A stretch of 7,835 nucleotides of DNA from Nocardioides sp. GTDB lineage: Bacteria > Actinomycetota > Actinomycetes > Propionibacteriales > Nocardioidaceae. This document shows, one piece after another, positions 1-5,166 of this stretch. Location: contig JAOPXF010000203.1 in NCBI GenBank assembly GCA_025965295.1, positions 1 through 7,835 on the forward strand, written 5' to 3'. The position numbers and the translations under genes are program-made. Every line of letters begins with the position of its first letter. Position 1 is the stretch's first letter. The notes under the pieces are model-generated. The model worked only from the letters and a program-made list of their open reading frames with translations, was not told where the DNA came from and searched no databases.

Positions 1-33
1 GTCCATACATCCCTAACCGTGGGTGCAGCATGG

Positions 34-86
34 TCGGCTTCGCGGCGTTGATGCCCCACGGCCCCGTGACGGCGCGGATCACGGCA
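34..86. repeat. Direct repeat copy A, with an internal dyad
   Basis: This stretch matches 663-707 in the same orientation. 42 of 45 aligned bases are identical, and copy A has one extra 8-nt insertion (acggcccc). It contains the dyad ccgtga (64-69), a 9-nt spacer (70-78), then tcacgg (79-84). The insertion next to it also creates a short cacgg/ccgtg palindrome (57-68). The copies lie on either side of the leftmost gene. The function is unknown: an operator, a structured leader, or a small dispersed element are all possible. Confidence 0.7.
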
Positions 87-122
87 GATACCGACCTCCG
101 GCGAGGCCCGCACTACAGGCCC

Positions 123-159
123 CATACGAATCGCGAGGTCAGAACCTCCATCTCGTATG
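123..159 (-). terminator. Nested hairpin downstream of the leftmost gene, possible terminator
   Basis: Arms catacga (123-129) and tcgtatg (153-159) pair over 7 bp. Inside them gaggt (135-139) and acctc (144-148) pair over 5 bp around a 4-nt loop. The structure lies about 75 nt past the stop of the gene at 612-235. No T-run follows on the minus strand. Actinobacterial terminators often lack one, but this also weakens the call. An operator or a structured RNA remains possible. Confidence 0.35.
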
Positions 160-234
160 ACGTTGCGGTCACCGGCCGCTCATCGGCGCCACACCGCGCA
201 GCCCGGCGCTCGGACTCATCCGCGGCCGCAAGGA

Positions 235-612
235 CTAATCGGTCTGCGCCCACCCTGCGACCGGGAGAGACAGGTAGACCCCGATGCTGAGGGGGCCGAC
301 GGCCTCGCAGACGGCATCGCGGAGCTGCTCGCACCGCTGGTTCCGGTCCTCTGCCCGGCTGGCGAACCACTTCGATCGAACCTCGATGAGGAGATCGAGG
401 TCAGCACTGTCGAAGGGGCTGCACGGCAGGAAGCGGACGATCACGTCACCGGGACGCAGATCACCGTCGTAGGGCTCCTCCGGACACTCGACGGCCAACG
501 ACACGGCGTGCGGCAGCATCGTTGCGAGTATCCGGAGCTGGTCCTCCGTGACTCGTAACTGGTGAGCGACATCGACGATCGGCACGACCCCACGGTAGTT
601 GTTGCGCGACAT
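235..612 (-). CDS. Hypothetical protein, 125 aa, tautomerase-like layout
   Basis: I do not recognise a named family. The composition is balanced and soluble, with no signal peptide or membrane segment. The pattern suggests two beta-alpha-beta units: strand near residues 8-15, helix 22-41, strand 56-63, then strand 72-79, helix 84-105, strand 108-117. This layout and the SRxEDRNQ stretch recall fused 4-oxalocrotonate-tautomerase or CHMI-type proteins, but the N-terminal catalytic proline of that superfamily is absent, so the resemblance is only inference. The start is taken as ATG 612-610; an in-frame TTG at 639-637 would add nine residues. Neither has a strong ribosome binding site, and a 9-bp hairpin (612-633) ends on the A of the ATG. 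Leu19 is encoded by TTA (558-556), a rare codon in high-GC actinomycetes, which hints at transfer or bldA-type control. It stands alone, with direct repeats on both sides. Confidence 0.7.
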   Translation of the reverse strand: MSRNNYRGVVPIVDVAHQLRVTEDQLRILATMLPHAVSLAVECPEEPYDGDLRPGDVIVRFLPCSPFDSADLDLLIEVRSKWFASRAEDRNQRCEQLRDAVCEAVGPLSIGVYLSLPVAGWAQTD

Positions 613-633
613 CCGCTCATCGGCATGAGCGGA
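612..633 (-). promoter_or_regulatory. Perfect hairpin at the start codon of the leftmost gene
   Basis: tccgctcat (612-620) and atgagcgga (625-633) pair perfectly over 9 bp around a 4-nt loop. On the minus strand the hairpin occupies the place of the ribosome binding site and its last base is the A of the proposed ATG (612). If this start is right, the structure should affect initiation. If the TTG at 639 is the start, the hairpin lies inside the coding region. Confidence 0.5.
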
Positions 634-662
634 CGACAATCAGCGGGTGTCCTGGCGATTAC

Positions 663-707
663 TCGGCTTCGCGGCGTTGGTGCCCCGCGACGGCGCGGAT
701 CGCGGCA
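663..707. repeat. Direct repeat copy B, with an internal dyad
   Basis: This is the partner of 34-86: 17 identical bases, one substitution, 6 identical bases, then a 21-base block with two substitutions. The dyad is ccgcga (685-690), the same 9-nt spacer (691-699), then tcgcgg (700-705). The two substitutions in this block fall on paired positions (688 and 702; 67 and 81 in copy A), so pairing is kept. It lies about 50 nt upstream of ATG 612, where a promoter or leader would be. Confidence 0.7.
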
Positions 708-710
708 TGA

Positions 711-730
711 GCGTGCGTCCGAGCGCACGC
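711..730. repeat. Inverted repeat, 7-bp arms, 6-nt spacer
   Basis: gcgtgcg (711-717) and cgcacgc (724-730) are perfect reverse complements. The site is 4 nt beyond direct repeat B and about 95 nt downstream of the stop of the acetyltransferase at 1305-826. It could end that transcript or be an operator for the leftmost gene; the sequence does not decide. Confidence 0.35.
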
Positions 731-787
731 CACGCAGCAGGAGCGATCACCGGTTCCAAGCGTCCGCGGTGCTCGTGATCGTGCTGC

Positions 788-804
788 TCAGCCGTCGCCG
801 CTGA
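788..804 (-). terminator. Weak candidate terminator after the GNAT gene
   Basis: tcagc (788-792) and gctga (800-804) can pair over 5 bp around a 7-nt GC-rich loop, 21 nt past the stop codon at 826. The stem is short and there is no T-run, so this is only a positional candidate. Confidence 0.2.
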
Positions 805-825
805 CGCATGGGACCTGACCGGTCG

Positions 826-1305
826 TCACGAGCGCTTCGGCAGGTGCAGCTCGTGCTCCAGGAGCACGGGGTGGGGAGCGAACGGCGACCGCGACGTGCG
901 GCCGGTCGGCCGCCAGCCGTTCTTCTCCCAGAACCGTCGGGCCCGGTGGTTCTCCTCGAAGACGCGGAGCCTGATCAGACTGACCTCCTGCGGGAAGGTG
1001 CCGAGAAGGTCGTCGTGCAGGGCGCTGGCCAGACCGGTCCCCCACATGTGGGTGGCAGTGCCGAAGTGGAGGAGCTCGTCGTGCCGCCGCGCGGCGAAGC
1101 CCGTGATCCGCCGGGCGTCGTCGGTCGAGACGTAGACGGCGGTGGCGGGGTCTGCCAGCTCGGTCCGCCAACGCTCGAGGACGGCGGCCCGCGGGAAGGG
1201 ATGCGTCGCCTGGGGGAACACGTGCGCCAGCGCCGCTACCGAGGCCACCTCCTGCATGCCGACCAGCTCGTCGAGGTCAGCCTCGGTCGCCGGTCGAAGG
1301 TGCAT
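826..1305 (-). CDS. GNAT family N-acetyltransferase
   Basis: A 159-aa cytoplasmic protein, the normal length for a single GNAT domain, expected to move an acetyl group from acetyl-CoA to an amine. It opens with the typical N-terminal strand (MHLRPATEADLDEL). The acetyl-CoA pyrophosphate loop is at residues 87-92 (MWGTGL), in the place of the usual R/QxxGxG/A. Motif B is at 113-131, with the familiar RVFEENHRARRFWEKNGW pattern of asparagine, aromatic residues and a terminal GW. The substrate cannot be read from the sequence. The start is ATG 1305-1303 with GGAG about 11 nt upstream, slightly far. It stands apart from its neighbours, with 114 nt to the phosphatase gene upstream and 213 nt to the next gene, so it probably has its own promoter. 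Confidence 0.9.
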   Translation of the reverse strand: MHLRPATEADLDELVGMQEVASVAALAHVFPQATHPFPRAAVLERWRTELADPATAVYVSTDDARRITGFAARRHDELLHFGTATHMWGTGLASALHDDLLGTFPQEVSLIRLRVFEENHRARRFWEKNGWRPTGRTSRSPFAPHPVLLEHELHLPKRS

Positions 1306-1353
1306 GCGTCGATCATCTCCGGCGACCCGCCGGCCGGCATCCGCATTTCAGGC

Positions 1354-1392
1354 GGGCGTGTCGGTCTGCTGACCGGCCGGTGCGGCACGCCC
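1354..1392 (-). terminator. Candidate terminator of the GAF-SpoIIE phosphatase gene
   Basis: gggcgtg (1354-1360) pairs with cacgccc (1386-1392) over 7 bp. Inside, cggtc (1362-1366) and gaccg (1371-1375) form a second 5-bp stem with a 4-nt loop. It begins 27 nt past the stop codon at 1420. No T-run follows on the minus strand. Position and GC-rich pairing fit an actinobacterial hairpin terminator. Confidence 0.4.
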
Positions 1393-1419
1393 AGCTGACA
1401 GCCGACGTTGAGCATCACG

Positions 1420-2577
1420 TCAGGCCGGACGTCGCACCACGAGCAGAGCGACGTCGTCCTCGACGTTGTCGTCGCCGAGCCCGCCGGCGATGATCCGGGC
1501 GCAGGCCGTCTCCGCGTTGTCGCCGGACACGAACGCCCGTCGTACGAGCTCCAGGCGTTCGACATCGGGGTCCGACTGCTGGTCGGAGCCCCTGCGGCGG
1601 TCGACCAGGCCGTCGGTGTAGAAGGCGAGGGCATCGCCCTTCGAGAGCCGGAGCTCCTCGCCCCGGCGGTGCAGCTCCGGCTCGATGCCGAGCAGCAGAC
1701 CCGACGAGAGATCGGCGATCTCGGCGTACGGTTGCCCGCTCCTGACGATCAACGGTGGTGGGTGCCCCGCGTTGCAGACCGTCAGGACGTCGAAGGGCGG
1801 TTCGGTGACGGCGTACACGACGGTGGCCGAGATCTCGCCCTCGAAGTAGCAGAGTTTGCGATCGAGGCGATGCAGGACCTCCGCCGGGTCGTCGTAATCC
1901 AGGGCGTAGGCGCGCAGTGCGCTGCGGAGCCGCCCCATGGCGACCGCCGACCGGAGGCCGTGTCCCTCGACATCGCCCATCACGAAGCCGACCTTGCCGC
2001 TGGGCAGTGTGAAGATGTCGTACCAGTCGCCCCCCAGGTCTCCCTCGGCCGGCAGGTAGCGCACCGCGACGTCGAGGCCGTCGATGGATGGGGGCGCGGC
2101 CGGAAGCAGACTTCGCTGCAGCGCCAGCGCCGCCAGGTGCGCATCGTCCTGCGTGCGGTCGGACAGGCGCCGGCCGATCTCGGTCGCCGCGCCCTCCAGG
2201 CGCCTGGTGTCCTCGGACGTGAACGTCCGCGCCACCCGGGATCCCACGTGCAGGACGCCCAGCAGGCCGTCCGTGCCGAAGACCGGCACCCCCAGCAGCC
2301 GCCGTACGCCGAAGTCCCGGAGGATGGGGTTGAGGACCGAGACCTCGTTGACCTCGTTCACGACGACGGGCCCGCGGTCCGCGGCCACTCGTCCGGCGAA
2401 GCCGGACCCGACGGGCACGTGCGTGGCACCGCGCCATCGACGGCCGAGACCTGCTGACGCGGCCGGCTCGAGAACGGTGCCCGTCTCGTCCAGCAGCAGC
2501 AGGGTGGCAGTGTCCGAGTCCATGACGGCGCGAACATCGTCGATGAGGCTCTGGACTGACGCCAGTTTGGCGATCAC
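1420..2577 (-). CDS. GAF domain plus SpoIIE-type PP2C serine/threonine phosphatase
   Basis: A 385-aa soluble regulator. Residues about 5-138 form a GAF sensor domain, with LLLLDETG near 26-33 and RRLLGVPVF at 92-100. A short linker with LQRSLLP (153-159) leads into a SpoIIE/RsbU-like PP2C domain (about 165-383). Its metal-site motifs are all present: GGDWYD (182-187), GDVEGHG (201-207), NAGHPPP (269-275), YTDGLVDRR (320-328) and DDVALLVVR (374-382). The protein should therefore be an active Mn/Mg-dependent phosphatase. Relatives dephosphorylate anti-sigma-factor antagonists (STAS proteins) in partner-switching pathways; no STAS or anti-sigma kinase gene is in this window, so the target is unknown. 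The start is GTG 2577-2575, backed by GAGGAGG (2593-2587) nine nt upstream. An 84-nt gap separates it from the gene before it. Confidence 0.93.
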   Translation of the reverse strand: MIAKLASVQSLIDDVRAVMDSDTATLLLLDETGTVLEPAASAGLGRRWRGATHVPVGSGFAGRVAADRGPVVVNEVNEVSVLNPILRDFGVRRLLGVPVFGTDGLLGVLHVGSRVARTFTSEDTRRLEGAATEIGRRLSDRTQDDAHLAALALQRSLLPAAPPSIDGLDVAVRYLPAEGDLGGDWYDIFTLPSGKVGFVMGDVEGHGLRSAVAMGRLRSALRAYALDYDDPAEVLHRLDRKLCYFEGEISATVVYAVTEPPFDVLTVCNAGHPPPLIVRSGQPYAEIADLSSGLLLGIEPELHRRGEELRLSKGDALAFYTDGLVDRRRGSDQQSDPDVERLELVRRAFVSGDNAETACARIIAGGLGDDNVEDDVALLVVRRPA

Positions 2578-2586
2578 GGGCTGGTG

Positions 2587-2593
2587 CCTCCTC
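2587..2593 (-). promoter_or_regulatory. Strong ribosome binding site of the phosphatase gene
   Basis: GAGGAGG on the minus strand, nine nt before GTG 2577. It settles the start in favour of GTG, because no ATG lies in the right frame and position. Confidence 0.8.
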
Positions 2594-2661
2594 GAGCGAC
2601 GCGGGTGAGCCGACGGATGAGTTTCTCACCTCGGCCCACGTTGCACACACGAACGGGCGCG

Positions 2662-3033
2662 TCACAGGCGCGCGATGAACCGCCTCCCTCGCAGCGCCTC
2701 CTCGACGAGCCCAACCGCACGGCGCAGCCCGAGCAGCCGGGCGTCCTCGGCCTGCCAGGTCTGGACTGCGGCCTCGACGACATCGAGGGTGGCGACCTCG
2801 CGTAGGTCGGCGCGCGCCTCGGAGAGCCCGCGGCGGGCGGCCGCCTGGGAGGCCTCCACGTGCAGGACGGCAAACCGGGCGAGCACGACCAGGTGACGCC
2901 GCAGGGCGGGGTAGCCGCGGTAGTCGGGCGGGCAGATGTCGAGCAGCCAGTTGTGGGCGGTGCGCTCCCAGTCGGGTGCGTCGGGAGGGCGCACTTCTGC
3001 GGGCCAGCCGGGCGGGGCGACGTGGGTGGGCAT
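2662..3033 (-). CDS. Conserved hypothetical protein, 123 aa
   Basis: I cannot give a function. The protein starts with a proline-rich segment (residues 1-20) followed by WERTAHNWLLDICPPDYRGY (22-41), rich in aromatic residues. Long amphipathic helices follow (about 43-68, 71-90 and 95-117), ending in EEALRGRRFIARL. There is no signal peptide and no membrane segment; a small all-helical cytoplasmic protein is likely. The pattern looks to me like a widespread unnamed actinobacterial family, but that is from memory only. The start is ATG 3033-3031, 7 nt after the stop of the acetyltransferase gene, with no clear ribosome binding site, suggesting translational coupling. The frame is open further upstream to 3102, but that would run into the upstream gene. 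It is the last gene of the YjbQ-oxygenase-acetyltransferase cluster. Confidence 0.75.
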   Translation of the reverse strand: MPTHVAPPGWPAEVRPPDAPDWERTAHNWLLDICPPDYRGYPALRRHLVVLARFAVLHVEASQAAARRGLSEARADLREVATLDVVEAAVQTWQAEDARLLGLRRAVGLVEEALRGRRFIARL

Positions 3034-3040
3034 TCGCCCA

Positions 3041-3619
3041 CTATAGGTCAGACTCGAACACCTGTTCGAGTTCGGCCAGCAGTGGATCGCGCAGCCCCAC
3101 ACAGTCGAGCGCCCAGAACGCCTCGCAGTAGACCAGCCGCCCCGTCATCCACTCCTCGCGGGCGTCGAAGACCACCACCTGGAAGGCCGGGTCGGGGATC
3201 CGCGCCGACGGTCGCTCGAAGCCGAGCTCACTCCCCCGGGCGAAGCCGCGCGCCGAGTAGTACGCCGGCGACCCCTCGAGGAAGACGGCCGGAGCACCCG
3301 ACTCACGGGCGACGGACACCGCGGCCGCGAGAAGCGCCGTACCGTTCCCGGACCGCTGACGCGCGGGCAGCACCCCGAGCGGGCTCAGCACGAGCACCTC
3401 GACCAGCCGCTCGCGGGCGTCGACCCACGCCCGGCTCAGCTGCACGTGGCCGACCACCTCGCCGTCGGCCTCGGCCACGAGGCTGGCCCGGGTGGCGCCG
3501 GACGAGTCGAGCAGATCCACGAGGTCGGCGACCTGGCCGCCGTCGTCACCGAACGCCTCGGTCACCACCCGTCGTACGGCGTCCCGGTCTGCCGGCGTCT
3601 CCGGCCGGACCGTCGTCAC
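3041..3619 (-). CDS. GNAT acetyltransferase, YhbS-like
   Basis: A 192-aa protein with one GNAT domain. Residues 1-15 are the opening strand (TTVRPETPADRDAVR). VLVLSPLGVLPARQRSGNGT (75-94) gives the SPL-V-P pattern of YhbS-type enzymes and the acetyl-CoA loop QRSGNG (88-93). GSPAYYSARGF (116-126) matches the G-YY-GF segment of that subfamily. An extra C-terminal part (about 145-192) ends in LLAELEQVFESDL. Substrate unknown. The start is GTG 3619-3617, which overlaps the stop of the oxygenase by 4 bp (GTGA), with GAGG seven nt before it. The frame stays open upstream to 4132, but those residues are arginine- and proline-rich antisense-like text within the oxygenase gene and are not protein. Tight coupling suggests its substrate or product belongs to the oxygenase pathway. 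Confidence 0.9.
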   Translation of the reverse strand: MTTVRPETPADRDAVRRVVTEAFGDDGGQVADLVDLLDSSGATRASLVAEADGEVVGHVQLSRAWVDARERLVEVLVLSPLGVLPARQRSGNGTALLAAAVSVARESGAPAVFLEGSPAYYSARGFARGSELGFERPSARIPDPAFQVVVFDAREEWMTGRLVYCEAFWALDCVGLRDPLLAELEQVFESDL

Positions 3620-4710
3620 GCCAGAGCCTCGCCACGCTGGCTGCGGCGCACCAGCTCGACGAACTGCGCGACGGCGTCCTCGTTCGGCGCGAGCGGCCCG
3701 GGTCGGAAGTGCGGGCTCGCCAGGCCGCGCTGGACCGACTCGCACGCGGCCCAGTCCTGGCGGTTGGTGAGGTCCCAGAAGTCGACGGCGTACGCCGGGT
3801 CCGGCAGCTCGCCGCTCCCGGTCGGGCGGAGGTACCAGGAGCACTCGACCCAGGTCCGGCCGGGAGCCAGCGGCACCAGCCGGTGTGTCATCACGTAGTC
3901 GGGGTGGGCAGAGACGAGCAGGTTCGGCAGCAGATGGACGTACTCGACCCGGTCGGCCGGCACGTCGGGCAGCGGAACCCCGCCGGACTCCCCCGTCAGC
4001 GACATCGTCGCCATCCCGTCGCGCAGCACCATCGAACCGCCCACCCACGCGCCCGCCAGGTCGTAGTTGTCCCCCGACGTCGGCGGCGTGACCTCGCACA
4101 GCTCCGGGTGGATCAGCGGGCAGTGGTAGCACTCGTGGTAGTTCTCGGCGATCACCTTCCAGTTCGCCGCGACCTCGTAGGTGTGCCGCTCCGCGAGCCG
4201 CAGCTCCTCAGGGCGGTACGCCGAAACGAGCCCGTCCAGCTCGCCCACGTGCCGCGCGAACGGCACCACCGCCGGATGCCCCAGCGGGTGCAGCCCGTGG
4301 CCGAAGACCCAGCCGCACCAGAGCGCGACCGGCAGCTCGACCAGCGAGTACGCCGCGGGGTCGAGCGCCGCGTCGCCCGTGAAGCCCGGCGCCGCGAGGT
4401 GTCGACCGCCGAGGTCGTAGGACCACGCGTGGTAGGGGCACGACACCGTCCGGGCCGCCGAGGTCGCACCCTCGGGGAGCAGCTCGTGGCCGCGGTGGCG
4501 GCAGGTGTTGGCGAACATCCGCACCTCGTCGCCCGACCGCGTCAGGAGCGCCGCGACGTCTCCGACGACGACCGCCCGCTGGGTCGTGCCGTCGGGCAGC
4601 AGCTCGTCGGCGCGGCCGAGGCAGGTCCAGGTGCCGGCGAAGAGCGTGCGGAGCTCGGCGGCCAGCACGTCCGCGGACGTGTAGCACTCGGCCGGCAGCA
4701 TGGTGGTCAT
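3616..4710 (-). CDS. Rieske non-heme iron oxygenase, large subunit, GbcA-like
   Basis: A 364-aa cytoplasmic enzyme. The N-terminal Rieske domain holds a 2Fe-2S cluster through C70-x-H72 and C91-x-x-H94. The catalytic domain has NWKVIAENYHECYHCPLIHP (183-202). By analogy with known oxygenases, H196 and H201 should bind the mononuclear iron and E193 should bridge to the Rieske centre. The C-terminal NRQDWAACESVQRG (316-329) makes D319 the probable third ligand. The ENYxECYHC and QDW segments fit the glycine-betaine/stachydrine demethylase clade better than true aromatic dioxygenases, so N-demethylation of a small quaternary amine is a reasonable guess, not a finding. Such enzymes need a reductase, and none lies in this window. 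The start is ATG 4710-4708, overlapping the YjbQ stop by 4 bp (ATGA). A longer open frame to 4902 is rejected because it lies within YjbQ and reads as shadow. Confidence 0.92.
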   Translation of the reverse strand: MTTMLPAECYTSADVLAAELRTLFAGTWTCLGRADELLPDGTTQRAVVVGDVAALLTRSGDEVRMFANTCRHRGHELLPEGATSAARTVSCPYHAWSYDLGGRHLAAPGFTGDAALDPAAYSLVELPVALWCGWVFGHGLHPLGHPAVVPFARHVGELDGLVSAYRPEELRLAERHTYEVAANWKVIAENYHECYHCPLIHPELCEVTPPTSGDNYDLAGAWVGGSMVLRDGMATMSLTGESGGVPLPDVPADRVEYVHLLPNLLVSAHPDYVMTHRLVPLAPGRTWVECSWYLRPTGSGELPDPAYAVDFWDLTNRQDWAACESVQRGLASPHFRPGPLAPNEDAVAQFVELVRRSQRGEALA

Positions 4711-5117
4711 CCGCCGTCGCCCAGGAAGCTGAGCCGCACCTCGCGGACGGCGTTGTCGACGTTGAGGTCGACCAGACAGATGCTCTGCCAGGTCCCGAGC
4801 GCGGGGCGACCGTCCAGCACCGGCACGGTGGCGTACGGTGGGATGAGCGCCGGCATCACGTGCGAGCGCCCGTGCCCGTGGCTGCCGTGCCGGTGCTTCC
4901 ACCGGTCGTCGGCCGGGAGCAGCTCGCCCAGCGCCGCGAGCAGGTCGTCGTCGCTGCCCGCGCCGGTCTCGAGGATGGCGATCCCCGCCGTCGCGTGCGG
5001 GACGAACACGTGCAGCAGCCCGTCGCCCCGGCCGGCGACGTACGACGTGCAGTCACCGGTGATGTCGAGCACCGTCTCCTGGCCGCCGGTGCGGTAGCTG
5101 CGCGTCTCGGAGTCCAT
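4707..5117 (-). CDS. yjbQ: YjbQ/UPF0047 family protein (secondary thiamine-phosphate synthase)
   Basis: A 136-aa protein covering the whole single-domain family length. Hallmarks are LLHVFVPHATAGIAILE (34-50) with H41 and E50, a histidine-rich stretch ending in HGRSHVMP (82-89), and the C-terminal TWQSICLVDLN (109-119) followed by REVRLSFLG. E. coli YjbQ shows weak thiamine-phosphate synthase activity, but the main role of the family is unsettled. The start is ATG 5117-5115 with AGGA about 7 nt upstream. It follows DUF3105 after 36 nt and overlaps the oxygenase start by 4 bp, so it heads the YjbQ-oxygenase-GNAT-hypothetical cluster. This suggests a role linked to the oxygenase rather than general thiamine synthesis; no other thiamine-pathway synthesis gene is in view. 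Confidence 0.92.
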   Translation of the reverse strand: MDSETRSYRTGGQETVLDITGDCTSYVAGRGDGLLHVFVPHATAGIAILETGAGSDDDLLAALGELLPADDRWKHRHGSHGHGRSHVMPALIPPYATVPVLDGRPALGTWQSICLVDLNVDNAVREVRLSFLGDGG

Positions 5118-5139
5118 GGCGACATCCTGACATCCGAGC

Positions 5140-5166
5140 CACCGCCGTCGCGCTCAGACGGCGGTG
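5140..5166 (-). terminator. Perfect 10-bp GC-rich hairpin at the DUF3105 stop codon
   Basis: caccgccgtc (5140-5149) pairs without mismatch with gacggcggtg (5157-5166) around a 7-nt loop (5150-5156). The loop holds the DUF3105 stop codon (TGA, 5156-5154). No T-run follows. It could end or attenuate transcription from the sigma-factor unit before yjbQ, or protect the upstream RNA from decay. Confidence 0.45.

Noticed and set aside
655..663. GAGTAATC-like -10 element upstream of the leftmost gene
   Set aside because: No matching -35 element at a proper distance; a single AT-rich hexamer is not enough.
1329..1338. Palindrome gccggccggc upstream of the GNAT gene as an operator
   Set aside because: Such 10-bp GC palindromes are expected by chance at this base composition, and nothing else marks it.
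1408..2457. A 349-codon plus-strand frame, and a 416-codon minus-strand frame at 1415-2665
   Set aside because: Both overlap the phosphatase gene, whose frame alone shows the GAF and PP2C motifs and a strong ribosome binding site.
2604..2630. 6-bp inverted repeat ggtgag/ctcacc in the gap before the phosphatase gene, as a terminator
   Set aside because: Short stem with a 15-nt loop and no T-run; it is also in the leader of the phosphatase gene. Too weak to call.
3620..4132. N-terminal extension of the YhbS-like acetyltransferase to 363 aa
   Set aside because: The extra 171 residues lie inside the oxygenase gene and have shadow-like composition; GTG 3619 gives a normal GNAT start and a 4-bp overlap.
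4711..4902. N-terminal extension of the Rieske oxygenase
   Set aside because: The extra residues lie within yjbQ and are arginine-rich; ATG 4710 fits the family length and overlaps the previous stop by 4 bp.
2860..5097. A 745-codon open frame on the plus strand
   Set aside because: It runs antisense to four well-supported minus-strand genes, and its translation is Arg/Pro/Ala-rich with no family motif, as expected from third-position GC bias.
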